From NCBI GenBank assembly GCA_951848785.1, contig CATOUR010000029.1:5828001-5892000 (forward strand): a stretch of 64,000 bases of DNA, written 5' to 3'. The notes beneath the pieces were generated by a model, which was not told the origin of the DNA, did no database searches, and was given only the letters and a program-made list of their open reading frames with translations. The DNA comes from Callosobruchus maculatus. Taxonomy: Eukaryota > Arthropoda > Insecta > Coleoptera > Chrysomelidae. Made by a program: the position numbers and the translations under genes. This document shows, one piece after another, positions 1 through 11,300 of the stretch; the stretch's first letter is position 1, and each line of letters opens with the position of its first letter.

Positions 1-719
1 TATTCAATAGTACTAGGGGTAATCTGAATTGAATCATCTTGATTATCTGATGTGACAACATCTTAACAAAAAATATTCAAAATAAATACACCTTATTTTT
101 AAAACATCTAAATATATTTAACCAAGAATCAGAGTATACACATCATAAAGAGAAAACTACATATTATTCTTTATATGTAGGAATATCCAGTTTTAGGTTA
201 TTTTAAATTATTTAAAATATTTATTTTACTTTGTTTTTAAGTTCAATAAAGAACTAGCTTTTCTTTGATTTTTTATTAGTGATTAAATATTTTCTATAAG
301 TCATTAAAAGCTTATGGTAAAACATGATTGCATTCATATGCTTAACAGTTTCAATCCAATGGCTCAATTCAATATTGGTCTAAACTTCCCCATTGGTCTG
401 TGTCACCATGTTTGAAATGAATCTCAGAGTTGTGATGTAGATCACTGTTACTCAACAGCAAGAGTATAAAGGGTGGATTTAATATTTAATCAGTAATAAC
501 TTTTGCCAAATAAGGAGGTTGTTTGTTTCATTTATGTGCCTTAATTCACCAATAGAAGGAAGCTCCAGCAGATTCATCATATGATTTCTCAATATTAAGC
601 TTAAGATATCTTAGCATATCAAAAATAGTGAATCTAGAATATTTTTGCTTTACTGTTCACTATACTAGGATTTAACTTCTCTGTCAGTCTGTATTCTGCA
701 TACTCTAAGGCTTCTAACT
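1..719. other. AT-rich stretch, no gene seen
   Basis: No long reading frame, splice-like exon or clear terminal repeat was found. It probably belongs to the upstream intron of the nucleoplasmin-like gene whose 3' exons start at 8399. That is inferred only from the missing 5' exons. Confidence 0.4.
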
Positions 720-727
720 ATACCTTG

Positions 728-895
728 CACTGGCGCCGCCAGAAAATTTTGCAGGGGGGGGGTGACTTACTTAAATTGAGTGCTGAAATCGGGGGCAGAG
801 GAGACAACTTCGATTTCTTTTATAAAAGTTTCTTATCTTCGCTGCTCCAGGGGGGGGCCACTGCCCCCCCCTGCCCCCCTCTGCCGGCGCCCATG
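728..895. mobile_element. 168-bp hAT-type MITE
   Basis: The element starts CACTGGCGCCGCCAG and its other end, read on the opposite strand, starts CATGGGCGCCGGCAG, so the ends are imperfect inverted repeats. It is flanked by the 8-bp direct repeat ATACCTTG (720-727 and 896-903), the target-site duplication length of the hAT superfamily. The inside has long G and C runs (about 750-760 and 850-880) and no coding capacity. The short frame through it is not a gene. Confidence 0.8.
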
Positions 896-944
896 ATACC
901 TTGTTAATTCAATTGATAGCAGCAGAGAAATGCTGAGGTAGGTT

Positions 945-1290
945 CTCACGATTCAGTTTCCCTGAATCAGTTTGACTGATTTCGTGAAACTGAACAGGTA
1001 ATGAACATGAATGAGAACACCTTTTCATTAGAACTGATCAGTGGGTTTGTACTTTCAGTCAAAGTGAAACAGTCCTACTTTTCATTCATTTTGACTGAAT
1101 CAGTATTGAAAAATGAATACAAAGGTCAAACTGATGTGGGAGAATATTTTCTGTCATCATGAGTCATCAGTTTTAGCACTTCAAGGTTGTGAAAACATTG
1201 TTTTCATGAACAGTGAGAACAAACATCATTTTCATTAATCCTGATTCAATCAAACTGATTCAGTGAAACTGAACAGTCAGAATCTGCCTT
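945..1290. repeat. Clustered CAGTTTNACTGA inverted repeats
   Basis: The words CTGAATCAGTTTGA and GTGAAACTGAACAG recur on both strands at about 950-1010, 1060-1110 and 1245-1285, giving several small overlapping palindromes. The outer copies face each other, as the ends of a degenerate MITE would, but I could not fix its boundaries or find a target duplication. There is no coding capacity. Confidence 0.5.
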
Positions 1291-1418
1291 AAACTGAGCA
1301 AAAGTTTGTTGTCATGTGCCCTTATCACAAATCTACTACATATTTAGTAAAACAATCTTGGGATACAGTCACTTATTATATTTCCAAAATATAAAATTGT
1401 ACGACGTTCCACCATGCC

Positions 1419-1822
1419 TGGTTACGATTGGTATTTACCATTTAAAAAATTTTGTATATTCGAATCTCCCGCGTTTTGACTTGCGAGTTTGAAGTCTGAC
1501 GGTTGACGCGGAAGAAAGAGGGAGTCGTACTTCAACTACCGAGGTGAACGGACGTGTGCGTGATATCCGTCACCCCGTGTGTAGCGGGTACCTCCAATAA
1601 GGGCGACCACAGCCTTACATCGCTCAGCTAACTAGGAATCTGGATAGAGCAACGCAGTACCCAGCTGGGGAAGACATCCGACGCCAACCAACAAGGGGTG
1701 AGTCAACCGATGCATGATTAACCTTCAATTCTCGTGAGTCATTTGCGGGTATTTGCCAATTTAGTTGGTCCTTCACAATTAATCTCTTGGCTACAATTAC
1801 TTTATTGATCGAATTGTAACCA
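1419..1822 (+). repeat. 5' LTR of the BEL/Pao element
   Basis: Direct repeat of 404 bp, matching 7583-7986 throughout by eye. It begins TGGTTACGATTGG and ends with the near-inverted GAATTGTAACCA. It should contain the promoter of the element; I did not identify a clear TATA box or start site. Confidence 0.95.
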
Positions 1823-1827
1823 TTTTT

Positions 1828-1844
1828 TGGTCCTTCGAGCCGGA
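1828..1844 (+). other. Primer binding site, tRNA-Tyr type
   Basis: TGGTCCTTCGAGCCGGA begins 5 bases after the 5' LTR. It is complementary to a tRNA 3' end of the form TCCGGCTCGAAGGACCA, which matches insect tRNA-Tyr as I remember it. The position and the TGG start are standard for a minus-strand primer site. The tRNA identity is from memory and less certain than the site. Confidence 0.8.
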
Positions 1845-2305
1845 TAAATAAATCGCGCTATAGAAAAATAGTCTACGTAAAATCTAAATTGGTACGTATC
1901 CTTGACAAAAAACGGAGTTTTTTTGTGACATCGGAATTTGTTAGTGTTGCGCGCTGTTTGTAAAAATTGGTTATATTCGAAAACAAGCAACTTTTGGTGT
2001 ATTGTGTTGGTAATACATATCTGGGGAGTTTTCTGGGCATTTGAAATTGACATTTTGCGAATTGCGTGAGGGCAAAAGTTGTTTTGATTCAGTTGTTTAC
2101 ATTCGGTTGGGGGTTCGAAAACCGGAGTTTCGACAATTGGTGTAGTCGACGGAGATTTCGAAAAAGAATAACAACTGAAAATTTTGTGATTTGTGTGTGG
2201 TTGCCGTATTGTTTGTGTAAAGAAGTTGTGTTTACTAGCAGATTGATTCTAAATTTGATTATTTTGGTCTTGTGTTTACATTGAATCGTTACCTGATACC
2301 TGAAC

Positions 2306-5300
2306 ATGCCTAATGCAAATGTTGTGAAGTTGCAACGGCAACGCGCGCTAGTTTTAAAATCTATTAAAAATGTTCTTGAGGCGGCCAAGAAGGCTCGTGA
2401 TAATGGCGAGTATCGGACGGAGTTTTTTCTCAGGTATGGAGAGCTAGATGGGTATGTAACGAGGTTTGAGAATTTGCAATATGAAATAATAGCCTTGGTA
2501 GATGAGTCTGCCTTAGAGGAGGAGGAAGCAGTTCATACAATGTTTGATGATATGAGATATTCAATAAGGGGCATTCATAAAGATCTTTCTGATGAGATGA
2601 TGGCTCGTAGTGAGCATGAAACATCTGCAGTGGTCGTAAGAGAAAATTGTTTGAGGCTTCCCAAAATTGAAATACCGAAGTTTGATGGTGACCTTACAAG
2701 GTGGCCTACGTTCATCGACTTATTCAATACTCTTATTCATAGAAATAATTCGCTGTCAAAAATAGAAAAGTTTCAGTTCTTGATTTCTTATTTAGAAAAA
2801 GAGGCAGGTCGAATAGTAAGGAATGTGCCCATTACTGAGGATAATTATGAAATAGCCTATAATGCATTAATGAGTCGATATCAGAATGAACGTGTTTTAT
2901 TGAGCAATTATTGGTTTTCAATTTATAATGCTTCTCCCTCTAGGCATGATTCTGCAGTTGAACTTCGAAAATTGTTGTCAATATTTTCTGAAAATTTGGT
3001 GGCTTTAGAGATGAGTAACTTGAACCTATGGGATTTTACCAAATTCAATTTATTGTTGCAGAAATTACCTTCTTCCCTTAAAACGCGATTTGAACTAGAA
3101 CATAATGGGAATAATGTTCCGGGGTTTGACATGCTTTTTGGATTTGTTGAGAAAACCTGTCGAGCTCTGGAAAATACATCCCTTACTTCCGCATATCAAG
3201 GGAGTAATGTGTCTAATGCTAGTGGTGGGTTTAGAAAGAATAATAGTCCTGCTAATCCCAAGGGAAGGCAGACACTTAGTTTTTCGACTGGCACATTAAC
3301 ACAGGAAAAGTGTAATTTTTGCAAGGGTTCACCACATTCGTTGATCAAATGTGATAGATTCTTGCAGGCAGAATGTCGTAAGAGGCATGCCTTTGTCAAG
3401 CGGACTAGAATGTGTTTTAATTGTTTGGGAGCTACTCATCTAGTAAATAAATGTAAATCAAAAGAACTTTGTGGGGTTTGTGGTGGAAAACACCATGTAC
3501 TATTGCATTTTCCGGACACTAAAGTGACAGATTGTGATGTCAGTGGTAGTACCTCTAATGAATCTGAGAGTCATGTTCAAGTCATGGCAAGTAAGTTGTC
3601 TGTGCAGCCTAGAATGTTGCTTGCTACTGCACTAGTCTCAATATTGGATTCTGAGGGTAGATCCACCAAATGTCGTGTTTTGTTAGATTCTGCTAGTCAA
3701 GCCAATTTTATTAGTGAATCTTGTGTGAGAAGGTTGAATCTTACTCGTAAGGAGTATTCAACCCCTGTTGTTGGCATTAATGGAATGTCATCGAATGTGA
3801 GTTCGGGAAAAGTCTCTTGTGTTATCTTTCCCTACAGCAAACCGTATCCTAGCTTCAATTTGGAAGCTATTGTGATACCTCAGATTTGTGAGAAGGTACC
3901 TCAAATTCCTGCTGTTGTTCAGAAGTGGAAGTATTTAGAAAATCTTTGCCTCGCAGAGCCTTTGGCTGCACATGATGAAATGGAAATTGATCTGCTTCTA
4001 GGGGTAGAAGTATTTGGTGAGATCTTACGTTCCGGTTATGTGAGAGGACAGAATGGTGGGCCACATGCTATTAACACCGTATTTGGGTGGGTGTTAATGG
4101 GCAAGTTGGGTGGTGTTTCCACTAATAGTGTGCTGAATTTTCTAACTTCTGTGGGGGAATTGGATTGTACATTGAAAAAGTTTTGGGAAATTGAAAGTAT
4201 CCCTAAGTGTGTCGCATTGTCTGAAGAGGAACAGCAGGCTGAGGAATTCTTTACGTCATCTTGTTGGCGTATGGACTCAGGAAGATATGTGGTGAAGCTT
4301 CCCTTTTCTGAATTCCCCCCAGTTCTGGGTGATTCCTATTCACAGGCTTTACATAGATTTAAGCTGTTGGAAGGACGTTTTCGTCGTGATTCCGTCTTAC
4401 ATGAAGCATATTGTGATTTTATGGCTGACTATTTGGAGCAAGGCCACATGTCTGAAGTTGGGAACCAAGTGGGGTCTAATAGTGAGTATTACATTCCTCA
4501 TCATGCGGTGGTGAAAAGGAATGCGAATGGTGAAATAAAGCTTCGGACTGTCTTTGATGCTTCAGCTAAAACTACCAATGGAAAGTCCTTGAATGATGTT
4601 CTTCTAGCAGGTCCCAAGTTACAAAATGATATCGTCTCAATATTGTTATCTTTCAGGTTGTATTTGTATGTGTTTACCGCGGATATACGGCAAATGTATC
4701 GACAGATTTTAGTTGAGGAGTCTCACACTAGTTATCAAACTATTTTGTGGAGACCTAACGGTGACGAGCCTATAAGGAAATATCAGTTGAAGACCGTTAC
4801 CTATGGAGTAACGTCTAGTCCTTTTCTAGCGATTAGGACGTTGCTGCAACTGTGTAGGGATGAGGGTGAAAGGTTTCCGTTAGCTGTAAATATTTTGGAG
4901 AATTTCTGTTATGTTGATGACGCCATTGGAGTAGCAAACTCCAAGGAAATTGCCTTGGATACTCAAAACCAGTTGATTGAATTATTGGCGTTGGGAAAGT
5001 TTGAACTGAGGAAATGGGCAAGTAATTGTTCTGAAGTACTTGCTCAGGTACCTGAGGTTCATCAGCAGCCACTTGTATTTGATAAGGATTCTCTTGGAAT
5101 AAAAGTGTTGGGTTTGCAGTGGTGTCCCACTACGGATTGTTTTTCTTATTCTGTACATCCTCAGATACGGTCCTGTACAAAGAGGAATATTTTGTCAGAA
5201 ATAGCAAGACTGTATGATCCTCTAGGATTCTTAGCTCCAGTAATCATTGTTCCCAAGCAAATACTTCAGCAATTGTGGGCTTTAGGGATAGGTTGGGATG

Positions 5301-7432
5301 ATGAGCCACCGCTGGAAGTTGCAAACCAGTGGAAAACTTTTGTGGCTGAGTTACCTGAGCTATCTTCGTTGAAAATTCCTAGACATATACTTCATATAGA
5401 GGCAAAGTTTACAGAAATTCATGCTTTTTGCGATGCTTCGGAGAAGTCGTATGCAGCTGTAGTTTATCTGAGACAGGTTTCCACGGAGAACAGTATTTCT
5501 GTACATTTGGTGTGTGCCAAAACTCGAGTGGCGCCTTTGAAAAGACTGTCGATTCCACGACTGGAATTGTGTGCAGCCTTATTAGCCGCAGAGCTGATTG
5601 ATTGTGTATCCCATATAATGGTAACACAGAAAATAGATAATGTTTGTGCTTGGACGGATTCGAAGGTAGTTGTGACGTGGGTCAAATCTTCTCCGCATAG
5701 GTGGCGGAGCTTTGTAGCCAATCGTGTAGCTATAATCCAGGAGAAGGTAGCTCCTGATTCATGGTATCATGTGGTTGGGAAAGAGAATCCTAGTGACTGT
5801 GCTTCTAGGGGGACTTTTCCTCGGCAATTTCTAGAACAACCCTTGTGGTGGGAGGGGCCAACTTGGCTTAAGCTTCCTCGGGATGATTGGCCTGTAACTT
5901 GTGTAGGTGAGCCTTCCTGTACAGATGTACAAGAAGAAGCAAAGGTTGTTTGTATTACTATTCACGGCTCTAGTATTGTTTCAGAATTGTTGAATAGATA
6001 TTCTTCCTTACGCAAAATTGAGCGTGTTGTTGCTTATTGTTTGAGATTTCGTAAAAATTGTTTGTGTCAAAAAAGGGGTTACCCGCGTGAGATAGGTAAT
6101 TTATCCGAGGCTGAATTGTATGAGGCTATGGTGGTTCTGGTCAAAGACGTGCAAAGAGTTGAATTGGATAATGAGCTGCGGAAAGTTCGTCGAGCGGAGG
6201 TCTGTCCCAAAGCTATACAGAAGTTAGCTCCTTTCATTGATTCCCAGGGTGTCCTGAGGGTGGGCGGTCGCTTGAGACAGTCTAGTCTAAGCTATGATCG
6301 GAAGCATCCAATTCTGCTCCCTAGGAAGCATCGATTGACTTATCTCATTATCCAAAGTGTGCACAATAGGAGTTGTCATCCTGGACCACAAACTTTGCAT
6401 TATCTGTTAAGGCAGAGATATTGGATACTATCTGCCAAACGGGCTATAGCTTCAGTGTTATCTCGTTGCATAAAATGCTTTAGAGTTAAGCCTCCTCCAG
6501 TGGTCCCCATAATGAGTGATTTACCTTCCGTTAGAATTTCGGAAGTCAAACCTTTTTCCCATAGTGGCGTAGACCTTTTTGGTCCTTTGAGGATGTCTTT
6601 AGGTAAAAGACGAGGCATTAGTTCTCAAAAGGTGTATGTGTGTCTTTTCGTGTGTATGGCTACTAAAGCAATACCTTTAGAAGTTGTGTCAGATCTAACT
6701 AGTGAAGCTGTTCTTGCAGCACTTAGGCGTTTTATAGGGCGGCGAGGACGTTGCAGTGATATTTATAGTGATCAAGGTACGAATTTTGTTGGTGCTTATA
6801 AAACTTTACAGTTATTGGGTGCTAAAGCTTCTGAAGCTTTGCAAATTAAGTGGCATTTTAATCCTCCAGCTAGTCCTTCCTTTGGAGGTATATGGGAGTC
6901 CGGAGTGAAATCTGTGAAAACTCACTTGCGGCGGGTGATAGGTGCGCAAGTGTTGACTTATGAGGAATTGAGCACCACTTTAATCCAAATTGAGGCAATG
7001 TTAAATTCGAGACCCTTGTGTAGTTTGAGTTCTGATCCTAACGATGTAGGCAGCTTGACTCCGGGTCATTTCTTGACATTAGAGCCCCTGAATGCTCCGC
7101 CTGACGAAGATTTGTTGTGTGTGAAACATAGTCGGTTGAACAGGTGGCAGTTAGTGCAACAGATGCAGCAACATTTTTGGCGGCGTTGGCATATGGAGTA
7201 CCTCCACACCCTTCAGCAACGACATAAGTGGAATACACCACATAATCCTCCCTCGGCCGGCCAGTTGGTTCTTCTCAAGGATGAAAATACCCGTCCTTTA
7301 CAGTGGCCATTAGGCAGGATTATTAAGTTATATCCCGGTACGGGAAACATTTCGAGAGTCGCCCAAGTTAAGACGAGTAAAGGGCTGTTAGACCGTCCTT
7401 TATTGAAACTGTGCCCTTTGCCGGCACAATAG
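2306..7432 (+). CDS. BEL/Pao gag-pol polyprotein
   Basis: A single open frame of 1708 codons encodes the structural protein and enzymes needed for reverse transcription and integration. In order: a DUF1759-type gag region (about 120-290); cysteine/histidine knuckles starting CNFC at 336; an aspartic protease centred on LLDSAS (Asp461); a reverse transcriptase with YVDD at 869-872; RNase H with its first acidic residue near 1043; an integrase zinc region HNRSCHPG from 1353; and integrase catalytic residues Asp1423 (GVDLFGP), Asp1489 (YSDQGTNF) and Glu1531 (GIWESG). No stop or frameshift interrupts it and all expected catalytic motifs are present, so it may be functional. The start is the first ATG of the frame, 461 bases past the primer site. 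Small frames on either strand inside it are shadows. Confidence 0.96.
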   Translation: MPNANVVKLQRQRALVLKSIKNVLEAAKKARDNGEYRTEFFLRYGELDGYVTRFENLQYEIIALVDESALEEEEAVHTMFDDMRYSIRGIHKDLSDEMMARSEHETSAVVVRENCLRLPKIEIPKFDGDLTRWPTFIDLFNTLIHRNNSLSKIEKFQFLISYLEKEAGRIVRNVPITEDNYEIAYNALMSRYQNERVLLSNYWFSIYNASPSRHDSAVELRKLLSIFSENLVALEMSNLNLWDFTKFNLLLQKLPSSLKTRFELEHNGNNVPGFDMLFGFVEKTCRALENTSLTSAYQGSNVSNASGGFRKNNSPANPKGRQTLSFSTGTLTQEKCNFCKGSPHSLIKCDRFLQAECRKRHAFVKRTRMCFNCLGATHLVNKCKSKELCGVCGGKHHVLLHFPDTKVTDCDVSGSTSNESESHVQVMASKLSVQPRMLLATALVSILDSEGRSTKCRVLLDSASQANFISESCVRRLNLTRKEYSTPVVGINGMSSNVSSGKVSCVIFPYSKPYPSFNLEAIVIPQICEKVPQIPAVVQKWKYLENLCLAEPLAAHDEMEIDLLLGVEVFGEILRSGYVRGQNGGPHAINTVFGWVLMGKLGGVSTNSVLNFLTSVGELDCTLKKFWEIESIPKCVALSEEEQQAEEFFTSSCWRMDSGRYVVKLPFSEFPPVLGDSYSQALHRFKLLEGRFRRDSVLHEAYCDFMADYLEQGHMSEVGNQVGSNSEYYIPHHAVVKRNANGEIKLRTVFDASAKTTNGKSLNDVLLAGPKLQNDIVSILLSFRLYLYVFTADIRQMYRQILVEESHTSYQTILWRPNGDEPIRKYQLKTVTYGVTSSPFLAIRTLLQLCRDEGERFPLAVNILENFCYVDDAIGVANSKEIALDTQNQLIELLALGKFELRKWASNCSEVLAQVPEVHQQPLVFDKDSLGIKVLGLQWCPTTDCFSYSVHPQIRSCTKRNILSEIARLYDPLGFLAPVIIVPKQILQQLWALGIGWDDEPPLEVANQWKTFVAELPELSSLKIPRHILHIEAKFTEIHAFCDASEKSYAAVVYLRQVSTENSISVHLVCAKTRVAPLKRLSIPRLELCAALLAAELIDCVSHIMVTQKIDNVCAWTDSKVVVTWVKSSPHRWRSFVANRVAIIQEKVAPDSWYHVVGKENPSDCASRGTFPRQFLEQPLWWEGPTWLKLPRDDWPVTCVGEPSCTDVQEEAKVVCITIHGSSIVSELLNRYSSLRKIERVVAYCLRFRKNCLCQKRGYPREIGNLSEAELYEAMVVLVKDVQRVELDNELRKVRRAEVCPKAIQKLAPFIDSQGVLRVGGRLRQSSLSYDRKHPILLPRKHRLTYLIIQSVHNRSCHPGPQTLHYLLRQRYWILSAKRAIASVLSRCIKCFRVKPPPVVPIMSDLPSVRISEVKPFSHSGVDLFGPLRMSLGKRRGISSQKVYVCLFVCMATKAIPLEVVSDLTSEAVLAALRRFIGRRGRCSDIYSDQGTNFVGAYKTLQLLGAKASEALQIKWHFNPPASPSFGGIWESGVKSVKTHLRRVIGAQVLTYEELSTTLIQIEAMLNSRPLCSLSSDPNDVGSLTPGHFLTLEPLNAPPDEDLLCVKHSRLNRWQLVQQMQQHFWRRWHMEYLHTLQQRHKWNTPHNPPSAGQLVLLKDENTRPLQWPLGRIIKLYPGTGNISRVAQVKTSKGLLDRPLLKLCPLPAQ

Positions 7433-7570
7433 GCCATGATTTGCTTGTATATGATAATTTTTTTTTTTTTTCGTGTTGTGTTATGGGTGGGATAATTCCA
7501 CTACTTTTCTTTTGTGGGTAATATAGGAATTACTATGATTGGAAAAAATATTTTTTTTTTATATTTTTTG

Positions 7571-7582
7571 GTGGGCGGAAAA
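7571..7582 (+). other. Polypurine tract
   Basis: GTGGGCGGAAAA lies directly before the 3' LTR, where the plus-strand primer of an LTR retrotransposon is expected. It is purine-rich with one T and one C. Confidence 0.65.
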
Positions 7583-7986
7583 TGGTTACGATTGGTATTT
7601 ACCATTTAAAAAATTTTGTATATTCGAATCTCCCGCGTTTTGACTTGCGAGTTTGAAGTCTGACGGTTGACGCGGAAGAAAGAGGGAGTCGTACTTCAAC
7701 TACCGAGGTGAACGGACGTGTGCGTGATATCCGTCACCCCGTGTGTAGCGGGTACCTCCAATAAGGGCGACCACAGCCTTACATCGCTCAGCTAACTAGG
7801 AATCTGGATAGAGCAACGCAGTACCCAGCTGGGGAAGACATCCGACGCCAACCAACAAGGGGTGAGTCAACCGATGCATGATTAACCTTCAATTCTCGTG
7901 AGTCATTTGCGGGTATTTGCCAATTTAGTTGGTCCTTCACAATTAATCTCTTGGCTACAATTACTTTATTGATCGAATTGTAACCA
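7583..7986 (+). repeat. 3' LTR of the BEL/Pao element
   Basis: Second copy of the 404-bp LTR, with no difference from 1419-1822 that I could see. It is followed at once by the second ATGCC target copy. Confidence 0.95.
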
Positions 7987-8398
7987 ATGCCAGTCTCTCA
8001 CTAAAAACCAAATTGCCAACACCACCCAGCATAATTATGGTATAATGTAAGTTTTCTGTTGCAATTTTAATTATTTGTTTTAAATTGTAATTTTGTTTTT
8101 TAAAAAAATTAATTGTGAATGTTAGTCATTTTGTATCTGTTTGACATTTCTGATATTTTATTTTAGTTTTAATACCTGAAGATGATGCCTAATAGAAACG
8201 TCGTAAAATTTTATATTTTGGAAATATAGAAAGTGACCATATGCCAAGATTGTTTTACTACTATTTGGTACCAACAGTCAGGATTCAAAAAGTAAAAAAA
8301 AATCTACTATAGGTTCACAAATTATATTAAGATCATTGTTTGCATTTATAAGTTGTGAGTGAGTATCTCTAATCTACAACTTCATGTATTGTTTTTAG

Positions 8399-11300
8399 AT
8401 GAGGTGAATGTTGTCCAGGTTGAAGCAATGACATGGAAAGACTCTGTAAAGATCCCAATTGCAACCCTCAAGGCAGGAGGTCCTACCAACCAAGTATTAC
8501 TGGATCTTTCATTCCCAGACCCTCCAGTTACCTTCTCACTAGTGAAGGGTAGTGGACCAGTGCATATTGTTGGCCTTCATCTAGTGGGAAGCCCTATCTT
8601 TGAAGAGGAGATGGATGATATAGAGGAGGAGATGCCAGATGATGAGGAGGGTGAGGAAGGGGATGTAAGTAATTTTTATAAAAATAGGAAAAAATCTAGA
8701 GGTATATTTTTATTATCTTTATGTAAGTTTTAATAAGAATCCAAGATTTAGAAGTTCATAATTTTTATCTATGCATTCTCTAATTAAAAAACATTCCACC
8801 TTAATTCAAGTTATCAACAAACTTTCAAATTTTATCTTATTTTTCAAGTTTTAGATCATAAGAGATAAAATTGTTTTGAGTAGAAGGCTTTAGACAATTT
8901 TAAAAACCAAGCAATGTAAAAACCAAGAGAGAAAATGATTCAGACTGTATTTTGGGTATATTGATCATTCAATTCTTTTGAAAGATCTGAGGCCAACATA
9001 ATTTTTTGTTCATGCAAATTAATCTATATATCTTTAGAGTTTTTATAGGATTAGATCACACATAAATAATTTAATTCTGACATAGTGTTCTAACTGCTTC
9101 ACAGTACACCTGCTATTATTAGTAATAGTATAGTTGTAAGTATGATGTTTTGAGGATTTCATTAAATATCCTTTAATCTCTTTTATCCTGTTGTATAATT
9201 ATTGAGGTATTGCATATATAATTTAGTCAACAGGCTTTAGACAATTTTAAAAACCAAGCAATGTAAAAACCAAGAGAGAAAATGATTCAGACTGTATTTT
9301 GGGTATATTGATCATTCAATTCTTTTGAAAGATCTGAGGCCAACATAATTTTTTGTTCATGCAAATTAATCTATATATCTTTAGAGTTTTTATAGGATTA
9401 GATCACACATAAATAATTTAATTCTGACATAGTGTTCTAACTGCTTCACAGTACACCTGCTATTATTAGTAATAGTATAGTTGTAAGTATGATGTTTTGA
9501 GGATTTCATTAAATATCCTTTAATCTCTTTTATCCTGTTGTATAATTATTGAGGTATTGCATATATAATTTAGTCAACAGTTCCCTGTCTATTGAAGAGT
9601 AGATTTGATGATTCATAATTATTATTGTATAAGATGATTCTGAGCTATTGAAGAATGGTAGATGAATCTAAACAAAAATGTGATATAAAGATACAACTTC
9701 ACAAAAAAATCACTTGACAAGTTAATTATACTGCTCAATAAATTTGTTTTTCAAACTTGTTGCCTGTTCAATTGTTCTTAATAAACAAAAATACTATCTT
9801 CTTTTGAAGGTATTATTTAATGCATTATAAGTATCATTGGTTACTGTAACTCAAATTTAAATTTGGGATGGCATTTCCAAGTTGCATTTCGAATATTTAT
9901 ACTTAATTACAGCTATATGAATAGTAAGATGTTTTAAATTGCAAAGTATCCTTGTTAAACCAAAGTCCATGTTTTGGGTAAATATTATATTTTATTATTG
10001 AATAAATAATATCTAAAAATTCCATGATACATCAACAATCATAACAAGGTTTACTTTTCAATTTTGGATAGTACTTTACATATTATTAATTTATCAAGAT
10101 TGAACATTGGTTGATAAATTGCTGTATTTTTTATAAAATCTCGTAGACGGCAAAAAAAGGCAGGAGCAGCCTTGAAAATGCTATCTTAAGTGGGAAGGAA
10201 ATGAACCTGACAAAATTATCCCATTTTTAGGAGGAGTATGGTAGAAAAAGAAAAATTTCAAATGGAACATCTAAGGTGTGAACCCAAGACAAGAATTACA
10301 TTCTTTTATACAAGGTGAAATGATTATCTTGACTTCATTTGATAACGTCCTATGTTACTAAAACTACAATTTAAAAAAAATTACATGTTTCAATAATAAT
10401 ATTTAGATGTCATTCAGAAACATGAAATGAAAATATATTGAAAAAGTGGAGTCTAGATTTTCATGCATCACCCTGTATGAGGTTAGTAAGTTTCCAGACA
10501 TGCGAATGGCAGATACTACATATTTGAATATATTACTAATTCACTTGTCAAAGTTTTTTTTTTTAGTGGAAAAGGTTTCTTTGGATTTTGGGATAAATTA
10601 ATGCAAGAGGTTTTAACTCAAAGAGCCAACGTTTTGGTGTTTATTTTACGTCATCTTCAGGGCTAAAATTCATACAAAGATGAAAAATATATAAGTAAAA
10701 ATATAGAGGGCCAAAACAATGAGTATAAGCATTGACAATTCAGTCTGACAAACAAAATGTATTTTATTATATTTATTATATTATTTATATTTATTTGTAA
10801 AAATTTTTACATATAAAGTTAGAATTAAAATTTTAAACTTGTAACTTTATATGTAAAAATTTTAAATTTGATTGTTAAACTGAGTTGTCAACACTTATAC
10901 TCATTGTTTTAGCCCTCTTTATTATAACTTATATATTTTTTCCCTTTGTATGATTTTTAGCCCTGAAGAAGCGAATAAATGCTGAAACGTCGGCTTTTTG
11001 AGTTAAAACCTCTTTCATTAATTTATCCCAAAATACGAAGAAACCTTTTCCACTAAAAAAAACTGGGATAAGAATTACTTTCAACTGGATTGTCAAAGGA
11101 TAATAATATATAATGATAATAATTGCAAGCTAACCTGAGCCCTGAGCTTATTCATAAGAAGTCAAATATTGGTTCTGTTGGCAGGCAGATGCAAGGGTGG
11201 ATCCAGAGAGAAGTTGGGGTGGGGGGGAATCAGGATCTGGTTCAAACACAGATTAAGGTTTTTTATTATTTAGTCAACTAGTTTGAAGAACTAAATCTTA

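Larger units (their letters stand above)
1419..7986 (+). mobile_element. Intact BEL/Pao LTR retrotransposon
   Basis: The 6568-bp element has two 404-bp LTRs that I read as identical (1419-1822 and 7583-7986), each beginning TGGTTAC and ending GTAACCA. It is flanked by the 5-bp target duplication ATGCC (1414-1418 and 7987-7991). Between the LTRs lie a tRNA primer site, one long gag-pol frame without stops and a purine tract before the 3' LTR. Domain order and sequence place it in the BEL/Pao group. Identical LTRs plus an open frame imply a very recent insertion. No envelope-like frame is present. Confidence 0.97.
1345..8260. mobile_element. Palindromic MITE split by the BEL/Pao element
   Basis: The sequence at 1345-1410 (TAGTAAAACAATCTTGG...) is repeated in inverted orientation at about 8193-8260, roughly 65 bp per arm with scattered mismatches. 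Removing the LTR element and one copy of its target duplication leaves a non-coding element of about 343 bp. The right arm includes the motif CTGAAGATGATG...GAAACGTC (8176-8203), which recurs elsewhere in the window. No convincing target duplication was found at its outer ends. Confidence 0.7.

Noticed and set aside
1802..2388. Short minus-strand frames in the BEL leader
   Set aside because: No domain; they lie in the untranslated leader of the retrotransposon.
8359..8733. Frame read as one 124-aa protein
   Set aside because: It runs across an acceptor at 8398 and a donor at 8664. Only the middle is the real nucleoplasmin exon.
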